NCBI GenBank assembly: GCA_035651655.1
Contig: DASRFG010000019.1
Coordinates: forward strand, 62,001-126,000
Direction: 5' to 3'
DNA: 64,000 nucleotides
Source: Terriglobales bacterium
GTDB taxonomy: Bacteria > Acidobacteriota > Terriglobia > Terriglobales > Acidobacteriaceae
Part shown: piece by piece, positions 43,758-51,758 of the stretch
How the letters are laid out: each line of letters begins with the position of its first letter
Position numbering within the stretch: the stretch's first letter is position 1
Notes under the pieces: model-generated
The model's database searches: none
What the model was told of the DNA's origin: nothing
The model's input: only the letters and a program-made list of their open reading frames with translations
Position numbers and translations under genes: made by a program

Positions 43758-45488
43758 CTAGGCGTCCTGTGTCGCGGCCATGGCCTTTGCGGGGGCTGCT
43801 GCAGCCGCGGCCTCCTGGTTCGATGCCGATGGCCCCAAGGTCACTACTGTGCGAACCGGCAACACTTCCATGATGCTCTGGCCCTTCTCTTCGAAGGGTG
43901 GCAGCACAGGAAGAGTTTCGGTCAACGGCAACATTCCGATTGATTGATTCCTGCCCGCTTTTTTGGCCTCATACAACGCCCGGTCCGCGACCCGCAGCAC
44001 GTCGCCATAGGAGACAGCCTCGGGATCGCGGACAATCCACGGGAAGACAGCCCAGCCTATGGAGCAGGTGCGGCCGATCTTCTGTCCACCTTGCAGCTCA
44101 TACTTTTCTGACCCGACAGCATTAAGGACGCGCGCCGCAAGGGCAGCAGCCTCGTCGCGATTGGTATATCGGGATACCACAAGGAACTCTTCGCCGCCCC
44201 AGCGGATGAGGACGTCAGAATGCCGGATGGCTGAGCTGATTCGGCGCGCAATTTGCACCAGCACGCCGTCTCCGAGATCATGACCGTAGCGATCATTGAC
44301 TTCTTTGAAATGGTCGGCATCAATAAGATAGAAAATCAGGTCACGATTGCGGACGCTGGCGCATCCTGAGTTCGGAGAATACGCTCGAATAACGTGCCGA
44401 ACATCGCCCTCAATGGTCGTAGTCAGGAACCGCCGGTTCTTGGCTCCGGTGAGCAGATCGGTCAACGAGGCTTCACGCAATTCCTGGTTGGCGTGCGCCA
44501 ATTCTTTGTCGAGCCGGTACTGCTTCAGGGCGAGTAGTCCTCCCATCAGCATCATGCCGCACAAGGTCAGCATCATGCGGAAGCTCTGCACTCTGCCGGG
44601 GGCGTGGCTCATGTATTCAGACCATCCCGCCAGAACCGGCAGAGAAAGGACGGCCCCTGTCGCCAGGCGGGCTCCCCAGACATCACGCTTTCCTTCTCCT
44701 TCTTTGATAGGGGCGGTCCTGAATGGGAGATGGTTTCCAACCAGTCCCAGGCCGAAAAACCATGCCATACAAGCTACCAGCGGCACATCGTAGAAACTGC
44801 CCGTGTAGTAATGTCCAAAATCAATGGCCACACTGGCGGCAATGGAACTGAAGGCATAAAGCGCACCGGCTCCGAGAAGATGTCCAAAGATGATTTTGGA
44901 GTCGCCAACGCTCCTCAGCCAAACGAAACCGGCCATGGCCAGGAAAACTAGATGCTCCATAAGATAGAGAACATCAAAGCTATGGCCGTATAAGGTGGCG
45001 TTAGGTGAAACGTACTGCCACGGAATGACCGCAAATAAGTAAAGATAAAGCCACCAGATCAGCAGCAGGGTGAAGTCCAGCGCGCCCAGCCGAGTGCTGT
45101 GTTCCTCGCGGTCTACGTGCGGTTGCATGGCCAATGCGCCCATCATGGGTACAAGATGCAGGAAGAGCACCACATCCCCAATGAAGGGATTGGGAACTTC
45201 GCGATGCAGGAAAACTTCAAAGTAAGTCCAGAGGGCTTGTACCGAGAGCCACATACCGCAGCCCAGCGTCATCAATCCCCAAAAAAGTCGAGCTTGCCGG
45301 TCACCGGACTTTACATTTGCAGCCATCGCCAGCACGGCAGCGAGCAGAAGAATGACTTGCGAAAAATCGCCTAACGCGGTCAGGCGGTAGCTGTGTGGGA
45401 TGAGTAATGAGAGGACGGCCGAGAGGCACACCAACACCCATGCCCCCAACAGGCAGTACTTCGCTCGTGCAGAGTGACGGACGCCCAC
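43758..45488 (-). CDS. Membrane diguanylate cyclase (GGDEF), multi-pass
   Basis: 576 residues: nine or so membrane helices in the first 320 residues (CLLGAWVLVCLSAVLSLLI; FTLLLIWWLYLYLFAVIPW), then a GGDEF domain with SLTDLLTGAKNRRFL and RWGGEEFLVVSR, so the catalytic GGEEF signature is intact. A Pro- and Ala-rich tail follows. It should make cyclic di-GMP in response to a membrane signal. The PilZ and PAS-GGDEF-EAL genes lie nearby. Convergent with the DoxX gene. Confidence 0.92.
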   Translation of the reverse strand: MGVRHSARAKYCLLGAWVLVCLSAVLSLLIPHSYRLTALGDFSQVILLLAAVLAMAANVKSGDRQARLFWGLMTLGCGMWLSVQALWTYFEVFLHREVPNPFIGDVVLFLHLVPMMGALAMQPHVDREEHSTRLGALDFTLLLIWWLYLYLFAVIPWQYVSPNATLYGHSFDVLYLMEHLVFLAMAGFVWLRSVGDSKIIFGHLLGAGALYAFSSIAASVAIDFGHYYTGSFYDVPLVACMAWFFGLGLVGNHLPFRTAPIKEGEGKRDVWGARLATGAVLSLPVLAGWSEYMSHAPGRVQSFRMMLTLCGMMLMGGLLALKQYRLDKELAHANQELREASLTDLLTGAKNRRFLTTTIEGDVRHVIRAYSPNSGCASVRNRDLIFYLIDADHFKEVNDRYGHDLGDGVLVQIARRISSAIRHSDVLIRWGGEEFLVVSRYTNRDEAAALAARVLNAVGSEKYELQGGQKIGRTCSIGWAVFPWIVRDPEAVSYGDVLRVADRALYEAKKAGRNQSIGMLPLTETLPVLPPFEEKGQSIMEVLPVRTVVTLGPSASNQEAAAAAAPAKAMAATQDA

Positions 45489-45676
45489 AGATTGATTTTA
45501 GGGGCAGATGCCGCGCGGCCCATGTTACCAAGGTTACTGTTGGGCGTTCATCGCGCGAGCACCCGGCGAAAACCAGGGGAGCGCGTGAATACTGAAGTAA
45601 TGGCACAATTGGGGCCGAGGGCGGAAATCCGCTGCGCAGTGTCGTCCCGCGGACGCAACCAGGGGAGACGTTTCTT

Positions 45677-46066
45677 ATGCTTTTTCCTCAGTTACTTCAG
45701 TTCACAGATGTCGGACTGCTGTTGTTGAGATTGATGGTGGCGGTGGTCTTCGTCAGCAGTGGATGGAACCACTTGAGAGATTCTGAACGGCGCAGTAAGA
45801 GCATCGGCCTGAGCAGAGGCTTGACCCTGGTACTGGGAGCGGTGGAGTTATTGGGAGGACTGGGAGTGGCGTTCGGCTTTCTAACCCAACTCGCCGCGCT
45901 AAGTTTAATTATGGTCATGCTGGGCGCGATCTATAAAAAGATGTTTGTTTGGCACATCGGATTCTGGGGTCACAAGGGATCCGGGTGGCACTACGATCTA
46001 ATGTTTGTGGTTATGAATCTCGTGATTTTATTCACCGACGGGGGACGATTTGTTCTGGTGAAATAG
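45677..46066 (+). CDS. DoxX-family membrane protein
   Basis: 129 residues and four membrane helices (LLLLRLMVAVVFVSSGWNHL; SRGLTLVLGAVELLGGLGVA; LAALSLIMVMLGAIYKKMFV; YDLMFVVMNLVILFTDGG), the DoxX pattern. ATG 45677 follows GGGGAG at good spacing. It is the second DoxX gene in 2.5 kb but is too different to be a recent copy of the 43235 gene. It is convergent with the ferredoxin reductase gene, which suggests a possible redox role. Confidence 0.85.
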   Translation: MLFPQLLQFTDVGLLLLRLMVAVVFVSSGWNHLRDSERRSKSIGLSRGLTLVLGAVELLGGLGVAFGFLTQLAALSLIMVMLGAIYKKMFVWHIGFWGHKGSGWHYDLMFVVMNLVILFTDGGRFVLVK

Positions 46067-46097
46067 GACGGTCAAGGCGGGCTTGTGTGGGGAGCGA

Positions 46098-46877
46098 CTA
46101 CGAGGCCTGTGCCTGCTTCGCCGGAATCCAGTAAACCTCTTCTTTTACGCTTTCTTTCCCAAAGCCGACGCGCTGCAGAATACCCTTACCATGCGAGATC
46201 ATCTCAGGATGACCGCACAGGTATGCGGCGGTATTTTGAGGTGACAAAGCCCAGGAGTCCGCATACTTCCGGATGAGGTCGTCAACGCGCCCTCTCTCAC
46301 CTTTCCAGTCGGGGTCCTCCCACGGCCGGCTCACCGTCGGTACATAGGTCAACCAGGGAACTTCAGCCGCGATTTTTTCCAGTTCGTCGCGATAGCCGAA
46401 CTCCCAAGAGCGGCTGGCGCCGTTGAGCAGAAACAATTTGTGCTCACCGGAAAATTTTCCGGCTTTCCAGTCCGCAAAAAGGGTCCGGATGTAGCTGACA
46501 AACGGAGCCACACCGGTGACGGTGCACACCAGCAGGTGATTGGAACGGCCGCTCTGGGTGTCGAGAACAAATCTGCCTTTGGGGACCTTTCGCATGAGCA
46601 GGGAATCGCCGACCTGGAGTTTGTAAAGGTTTGGCGTGAGCACGCCCTCCGGCACCAGCTCAAAGAAGAACTCCAGCTCATTTTCATAGGGCGACGAGAG
46701 GATTGAGTAAGCCCGCTCCAGCCGCTTACTCGAGCTCTCTACCCCTAGCGTGGCATATTGACCAGCAGTGAAGTGAAATTCACCCGCCGGATCTATCCGG
46801 ATGCTCCATAAATCAGGAGCAATATCAACCCGCGCGGTAATTCTCGGAAGGTAGAATTTGTCGTCGGCGGGGCTCAT
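46098..46877 (-). CDS. Ferredoxin-NADP reductase (FNR) family protein
   Basis: A 259-residue cytoplasmic flavoprotein with an FAD-binding barrel (FTAGQYATLGVES; RLERAYSILSSP) and an NADP-binding domain (VCTVTGVAPFVSYIRTL; AAYLCGHPEMI). It transfers electrons between NADPH and ferredoxin or flavodoxin. It lies divergent from the PQQ operon and might supply electrons to the radical-SAM enzyme PqqE (inference). A perfect 16-bp palindrome lies 16 bases before its start. Confidence 0.88.
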   Translation of the reverse strand: MSPADDKFYLPRITARVDIAPDLWSIRIDPAGEFHFTAGQYATLGVESSSKRLERAYSILSSPYENELEFFFELVPEGVLTPNLYKLQVGDSLLMRKVPKGRFVLDTQSGRSNHLLVCTVTGVAPFVSYIRTLFADWKAGKFSGEHKLFLLNGASRSWEFGYRDELEKIAAEVPWLTYVPTVSRPWEDPDWKGERGRVDDLIRKYADSWALSPQNTAAYLCGHPEMISHGKGILQRVGFGKESVKEEVYWIPAKQAQAS

Positions 46878-46892
46878 GCTGCAGACCTTTTA

Positions 46893-46908
46893 CTACCGGC
46901 GCCGGTAG
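46893..46908. promoter_or_regulatory. Palindrome upstream of the ferredoxin reductase gene
   Basis: CTACCGGCGCCGGTAG is a perfect 16-base palindrome, 16 bases before the start at 46877 in the divergent region with pqqA. It could be an operator or form a hairpin in the leader. Confidence 0.4.
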
Positions 46909-47002
46909 AGTGCAAGTGGTCTATGCTACCCCCTTCCGGTGCTCCATTCGAGCGTGATCCCACCCCTCAGATGAGCCGGAAACATCCCAACAAGCAGCCG
47001 AT

Positions 47003-47031
47003 TGCCGCGGGAATGCATCCGAGGATATAAT
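47003..47031 (+). promoter_or_regulatory. Promoter for the pqq operon
   Basis: TTGCCG at 47003-47008, a 17-base spacer and a perfect TATAAT at 47026-47031. The transcript would begin near 47038, 43 bases before pqqA ATG. This is the best promoter in the window. Confidence 0.7.
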
Positions 47032-47080
47032 TCCCGTGCTGCCCGTCGTCAGGGCTAAAATGCACGGTATGGGAGTCGTC

Positions 47081-47158
47081 ATGGAATGGGAAGCGCCCGC
47101 TTTTGAAGAAGTTAGCCTGAGCTGCGAAATCAACTCTTACGTAAACGCGGAACTGTAA
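47081..47158 (+). CDS. pqqA: PQQ precursor peptide PqqA
   Basis: A 25-residue peptide, MEWEAPAFEEVSLSCEINSY plus VNAEL. The conserved Glu16 and Tyr20 (EINSY, the ExxxY motif) are exactly where PqqE cross-links them to begin pyrroloquinoline quinone synthesis. GGGAG at 47071-47075 precedes ATG 47081 by five bases. The ATGs at 47060 and 47069 are in frame but would lengthen the peptide. pqqB starts eight bases after its stop. Confidence 0.9.
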   Translation: MEWEAPAFEEVSLSCEINSYVNAEL

Positions 47159-47165
47159 TCCGCGG

Positions 47166-48110
47166 ATGCGGGTCAAAGTCCTCGGCTCTGCGGCCGGGGG
47201 TGGCTTTCCACAGTGGAATTGCGCCTGCTCGAATTGTCACCGTTTAAGGCAGGGTGGTTTTCACGGCAAAGCACGTACCCAGACCCAGGTCGCAGTCAGC
47301 AATCACACAGGTACATGGTATTTGCTGGGAGCCTCGGCTGACCTGCGCAGCCAAATCGAGTCCACGTCTGATTTGCATCCCAGAACAGAGTCGCCGCACA
47401 CTCCCATTGCCGGGGTTGTGCTCACCGGAGGCGATCTGGACCACGTCCTTGGACTCCTTCTACTCCGCGAATTTCAGCCGCTGCATTTGTACGCGACTGC
47501 AGGAATTCGTCGCATCCTGACCGAGGACAACAGCGTCTTCAAGCTCCTGCAACGGGTCCCCGAGCAGATCAAATGGCATGACGTTCACCCGGCCACGCCG
47601 TTTGAACTTCCCGGAGGCGCTGCCGGGCATGGTTTCCGATGTCATCCGATCGGATTGACCGGCAAATATCCCGCATATGTCACTCCGGAGCGCCAGGCCG
47701 TTCTGCTTGCGGAAGAGGCGGTCATCGGCCTCATGATTAACGAAATGACGGCGGATTCGGAAACTCCACCCAAGCGGATATTGTTTGCTCCGTCACTTCC
47801 GGGAGTCGGTGCGGAATTGCTGTCCAAGCTCGAGAGCTGCGACGTTATTTTCGTGGATGGCACGTTTTGGAGCGACGATGAATTGGTGCGCACTCGTGGC
47901 GCGGGATCCAATGCCCGCGAAATGGGTCATTTGCCGATTTCAGGGCCGGAGGGCAGCCTGCGTTTGCTGGCTTCGCTTAGGCATCCCAGGAAGATATTTA
48001 TTCACGTGAACAATACCAATCCCATTCTCGATGAGGATAGTGCCGAGCATCGCCAGGTGAGCGAGGCGGGCTGGGAAATTGCGGAAGACGGAATGGAGTT
48101 CCAGATTTGA
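47166..48110 (+). CDS. pqqB: PQQ biosynthesis protein PqqB
   Basis: A 314-residue metallo-beta-lactamase-fold protein that hydroxylates a PQQ intermediate. The N-terminus VLGSAAGGGFPQWNCACSNC carries the zinc-binding cysteines, and a GGDLDHVLGL motif replaces the usual HxHxDH, as in PqqB. GHLPISGPEGSL and FIHVNNTNP are typical later segments. The end overlaps pqqC by four bases, showing tight operon structure. Confidence 0.96.
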   Translation: MRVKVLGSAAGGGFPQWNCACSNCHRLRQGGFHGKARTQTQVAVSNHTGTWYLLGASADLRSQIESTSDLHPRTESPHTPIAGVVLTGGDLDHVLGLLLLREFQPLHLYATAGIRRILTEDNSVFKLLQRVPEQIKWHDVHPATPFELPGGAAGHGFRCHPIGLTGKYPAYVTPERQAVLLAEEAVIGLMINEMTADSETPPKRILFAPSLPGVGAELLSKLESCDVIFVDGTFWSDDELVRTRGAGSNAREMGHLPISGPEGSLRLLASLRHPRKIFIHVNNTNPILDEDSAEHRQVSEAGWEIAEDGMEFQI

Positions 48111-48856
48111 GCGCTACGGCCACTGCGCCACCCATGTCCCAAGCCCAGCTGGTGGCCCGCTTGCGGCAAATCGGTGAAGAACGCTACCACCACAAACATC
48201 CCTTTCACCTCTTGATGCACGAGGGAAAGCTGACGCGCGGCCAACTGCAGGCATGGGCGCTGAACCGGTACTGCTACCAAAGTCACATTCCGATCAAAGA
48301 CGCGATTATCCTGGCGCGCAGCAACGATGCTGGGTTCCGCCGCGTCTGGCGCAAGCGCATCGTAGACCATGACGGCGACGACGGTCGCCCCGGAGGCATA
48401 GAAAAATGGCTGCGGCTGGCCGAAGCTACCGGGCTGGATCGTGCGCGGGTGGCGGCGGGAGAAGGCGTGCTCCCCGGGGTGAGATACGCAGTGAACGAAT
48501 ACCTGCGCTGGGTTACGGAGCAGTCCTTCCTGGAAGCGGTGGCCTCTTCTTTGACCGAACTATTTTCGGGATCACTGATCACTCTGCGCGTGGATGCCCT
48601 GCGGAAACACTATCCCTGGCTAGCGCACGGGCTCAGCTATTTTGAGGCACGCCTAACCCAGGCCCCTGCGGATGCGGAGTTCGCGTTGCAATGGGTGGTC
48701 AGTCACGCGCATACCTTTGCCGAACAGGAGCTGGCGTGCGGCGCGCTTCGCGCCAAATGCGACATTCTTTGGGCGCAGCTTGATGCACTTTACTTTGCCT
48801 ATGTTCAGCCGGGATGGCCGCCGCCCGGAGCGTTCGTGATCAAGGATGGGGCGTGA
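48107..48856 (+). CDS. pqqC: Pyrroloquinoline-quinone synthase PqqC
   Basis: A 249-residue cofactorless oxidase that performs the final ring closure and oxidation to PQQ. The helical fold shows YHHKHPFHLLMHEGKLTRGQ, RYCYQSHIPIKDA and LWAQLDALYFAY, all typical of PqqC. The start at 48107 uses the sequence overlapping the pqqB stop. The pqqD start GTG lies in its stop region (GTGA overlap). Confidence 0.96.
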   Translation: MSATATAPPMSQAQLVARLRQIGEERYHHKHPFHLLMHEGKLTRGQLQAWALNRYCYQSHIPIKDAIILARSNDAGFRRVWRKRIVDHDGDDGRPGGIEKWLRLAEATGLDRARVAAGEGVLPGVRYAVNEYLRWVTEQSFLEAVASSLTELFSGSLITLRVDALRKHYPWLAHGLSYFEARLTQAPADAEFALQWVVSHAHTFAEQELACGALRAKCDILWAQLDALYFAYVQPGWPPPGAFVIKDGA

Positions 48857-49134
48857 CGCGACCGCTGCCAACGTCCCGGCCAAAATTGGCCCGCGGGTGC
48901 CGGATCAGCGATGCGCCCGGCCAGGGCGCCACGCTGCTCATGCCCGAGGCTGCATTGCGATTGAATGGGCCGGGGCTGCGGATCGTGCAGCGCTGTGACG
49001 GGGAGCATACATTCAACCAGATTGTGAGTGAGCTGCAAGCCGAGTTTCGCTCCCCGGAAAGCACAAAAATCGAGGACGATGCGGCTGCGTTTCTCGATCG
49101 GTTACACCAACGTCGAGCTGTAGATTATGAGTGA
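48853..49134 (+). CDS. pqqD: PQQ biosynthesis chaperone PqqD
   Basis: A 93-residue protein that holds the PqqA peptide for PqqE. GTG 48853 is chosen over the open frame to 48814 because it overlaps the pqqC stop by four bases (GTGA). The sequence has the family order PKLARGCRISDA, ALRLNGPGLRIV and HTFNQIVSELQAEF. It overlaps pqqE by eight bases. Confidence 0.93.
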   Translation: MTRPLPTSRPKLARGCRISDAPGQGATLLMPEAALRLNGPGLRIVQRCDGEHTFNQIVSELQAEFRSPESTKIEDDAAAFLDRLHQRRAVDYE

Positions 49135-50266
49135 TTTGGGCGGCGATGGCGGAGCGCGTCAGATGACGGGCCCACTCGCCTTGATCGCGGAGCTTACCCA
49201 CAGGTGCCCGCTGAGTTGCGTCTATTGCTCGAACCCCCTGGAGATGAAAGCTCGGGGCGCTGAATTGCCCACCTCAGTGTGGGTGAATGTATTTCAGCAA
49301 GCTGCTGAACTCGGTGTTCTGCAGCTTGATCTGACAGGCGGAGAACCCCTGGCGCGGCCGGGTCTGATCGAGCTTGTCGGCGCCGCGCGTGCTGTGCGGC
49401 TTTACACCAATCTCATAACCTCGGGGATTGGACTTACGGCAGAGCGCTTGGATGCCCTGATAGCAGCCGGGCTGGACCACATCCAGTTGAGCTTTCAGGA
49501 TTCAGACGAGAACCTCGCGGACAACATCGCCGGAGCAAAGACCCACAAACACAAAGTTGAAATCGCAGGACGTATTCGCGAGGCGAGTGTGGGATTCACG
49601 ATCAATGTTGTTGTGCACCGGAAGAATCTGGACCGCCTGGAGGAGATCATTGGCTTCGCGGAAGAGCTGCGTCCGGACCGCCTGGAGATCGCCAATGTGC
49701 AGTATTACGGCTGGGCGCTGAAGAACCGTGCCGAATTATTGCCGACCGAAGCGCAGTTGGAAGCTTCTCAGCTCACAGTGAGAGCTGCGCAGCAGCGTCT
49801 GCAAGGGCGAATGCGGATTGAATTCGTGACTCCCGATTACTACGCCCGCTATCCCAAGCCCTGCATGGGCGGATGGGGACGGAAAATGATATTGATCAAC
49901 CCCTCGGGGGATGCGCTGCCATGCCACGCCGCGGCCGTGATTCCCGGGATACATTTCGAAAACGTGCAAGACAAATCGTTGCGCGAGATATGGGAAGAAT
50001 CAGCAGCTTTTCGTCAATTCCGCGGACAGGGTTGGATGCCGGAACCGTGTCGCAGTTGTGATCGCCGCGAACTGGACTTCGGGGGATGCCGTTGCCAGGC
50101 GTTTCTTCTGACGGGAGATGCAAGTGCAACTGATCCCACGTGCTCGCTTGCACCCGCACACGAGATCGTAGTTGCTGCCGTTGCAGAGGCGCACTCGAAG
50201 GATAGAAGCGATATTGCAAGTTCGGTCGGGAGGGGTGAGTGGACTTATCGCTCGAATCCCCGTTAG
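49127..50266 (+). CDS. pqqE: Radical-SAM enzyme PqqE
   Basis: A 379-residue enzyme that joins Glu16 and Tyr20 of PqqA. The radical-SAM motif C27-P-L-S-C31-V-Y-C34 follows the N-terminal LALIAELTHR. Auxiliary iron-sulfur cluster ligands lie in the C-terminal SPASM-like region (PEPCRSCDRRELDFGGCRC, then CSL). It overlaps pqqD by eight bases. A terminator follows at 50312. No PqqF protease gene or PQQ-dependent dehydrogenase is present in the window. Confidence 0.96.
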   Translation: MSDLGGDGGARQMTGPLALIAELTHRCPLSCVYCSNPLEMKARGAELPTSVWVNVFQQAAELGVLQLDLTGGEPLARPGLIELVGAARAVRLYTNLITSGIGLTAERLDALIAAGLDHIQLSFQDSDENLADNIAGAKTHKHKVEIAGRIREASVGFTINVVVHRKNLDRLEEIIGFAEELRPDRLEIANVQYYGWALKNRAELLPTEAQLEASQLTVRAAQQRLQGRMRIEFVTPDYYARYPKPCMGGWGRKMILINPSGDALPCHAAAVIPGIHFENVQDKSLREIWEESAAFRQFRGQGWMPEPCRSCDRRELDFGGCRCQAFLLTGDASATDPTCSLAPAHEIVVAAVAEAHSKDRSDIASSVGRGEWTYRSNPR

Positions 50267-50584
50267 CACGGGCGCTGTTTCGCAGAAGCCAGTAAAAGGA
50301 GATACAAAACCAAAAGGCCACCCGGGCAGCCCGGACGGCCTTTTGTTCAAGGGAGAATAGTTCTAACGGAGGCTTTAAGACCGTCAAAACTTTCTGGCGA
50401 AATCTTATGGGCCGCTAAAGCAGGGTGTCAAGATTTTTTTCGAGAATAATCGCTCTGTTTTCAGTAACTTACGGCTTGCTCCCTAATACTCACTAGCGAC
50501 CGCCAAATTCCCACAGAGGCGAGTTCCGGCCTGATAAAGACGAGCTAAAGCCCACTGAATCATACAGTTGGTCAGCTACTCGGC
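50267..50584. other. Gap after the pqq operon
   Basis: The 318 bases hold the terminator at 50312-50345 and no gene. The region 50425-50460 is AT-rich (TCAAGATTTTTTTCGAG). Confidence 0.45.
50312..50345 (+). terminator. Intrinsic terminator of the pqq operon
   Basis: AAAAGGCC ... GGCCTTTT flanks an inner CCCGGGC/GCCCGG stem, giving a long hairpin with A and T runs on both sides. It can act in either direction. Confidence 0.85.
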
Positions 50585-51679
50585 TCACTTTCCCAGCCTC
50601 AGGCTGATAATTTCTACGTCTTTGGACCGGTCAAAGATTCGATCTGGGAACAGACGCTTCATGAGCAGCCGGAAGCCTCCGAAGAAGATCCCAGCCACTA
50701 GAGAGAATCCGACCAGCATGGCGATCAGAATAAATATTCCGATAATCAGGTTTCCAACGTTGTCGCGTTTGCTCAGGAAGGTATTTTCATTCCAGGTGAC
50801 GTTCGCGTCGTAATTCACCGAAGCCAGCAAGGACCTGGCATCGCCGGCGGAAATTTGTCCGGTGGTCAGCACCACGATGGGACCGCTGCGCTTGATGCGC
50901 GGCTGGCTCTCATGGGAAGTCCCTGGCGAGGAAGCTTCTATGGCGCGCAAGCGCTCGGCCGCAATCTGCGGCGTCGGATAAGAGATGATCATCAGCGTCG
51001 CAACGCCATCAGAGGTGGAGTATTTTCCCAGAACCACCTCGGCCCCTTTGCTGAAGTCCACCAGGTTCGCGCTGATGGGCGCGGAGATGGCGTTAAAGCC
51101 GATCGGTCCCACGATGTATTTGGCGGAGTTCTGCAGAAGAGATTGCCGTGGCAGATAGTTCACCAGCACGGGCAAATTGCGAGCGCCTCCAACTGGTATG
51201 GGAAGGGAGCCCGCCAGTTCCCGCAGTTCGGCAGCCGACATGGCAGTCATGTGATCCAGAACGGCATCGACCAAAATGTTTCCGCGGCAGAACAGCACAC
51301 GCAAATTAGCCGAGGCTGCTTTGTCGCCGATGGTTTCGTTCAGCATTTCCGGCTGACGATAAAAAGTAAAGGCGCCATAGGCGCCGGTAGCGTCATTGAA
51401 ACGGGCGGCCTTCACGCGGATGGAGTGATCATCGCGAATGTACTTGGCAGATTCGAAGTCGGTGAAACCGTATTCGCCGAGTAGCGACGAGAACGCGGGG
51501 TCTGCTTCGGCCGGATCAGTACTAAGGCGCGGCGCACCCGTAAGCTGCCAGCCAGAAAACTCATTGGGCAGAAATGACCTTGCGGGGGCGCGATTCGGCG
51601 CGGCTTGGGCCAGGCGCACAGAGACCAGCAAGGCGGCGCAGAGCGCCACTCCGAAGAACCATTTTGGCAACCTGGAAGA
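50585..51679 (-). CDS. DUF6599-like exported protein
   Basis: 364 residues: signal peptide (GVALCAALLVSVRLAQA), a large extracytoplasmic region (RSFLPNEFSGWQLTGAPRLS; DATGAYGAFTFYRQPE), and a C-terminal membrane helix (IGIFILIAMLVGFSLVAGIF) with a short basic tail. The pattern recalls acidobacterial DUF6599 proteins; function unknown. ATG 51679 starts the signal peptide; the frame continues to 51712. It is downstream of the amidase gene. Confidence 0.75.
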   Translation of the reverse strand, partial: SSRLPKWFFGVALCAALLVSVRLAQAAPNRAPARSFLPNEFSGWQLTGAPRLSTDPAEADPAFSSLLGEYGFTDFESAKYIRDDHSIRVKAARFNDATGAYGAFTFYRQPEMLNETIGDKAASANLRVLFCRGNILVDAVLDHMTAMSAAELRELAGSLPIPVGGARNLPVLVNYLPRQSLLQNSAKYIVGPIGFNAISAPISANLVDFSKGAEVVLGKYSTSDGVATLMIISYPTPQIAAERLRAIEASSPGTSHESQPRIKRSGPIVVLTTGQISAGDARSLLASVNYDANVTWNENTFLSKRDNVGNLIIGIFILIAMLVGFSLVAGIFFGGFRLLMKRLFPDRIFDRSKDVEIISLRLGK

Positions 51680-51758
51680 CATGAGTGCGAAAGGGGCCAG
51701 TGACGAACCCACTACCTTTTAGACTACCTGTGGCCTAAGAAAGTTTCTACTGGGAAGG

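Noticed and set aside
43235-46066. The two DoxX genes as a recent duplication.
   Set aside because: Length and sequence differ too much; they share only the helix pattern.
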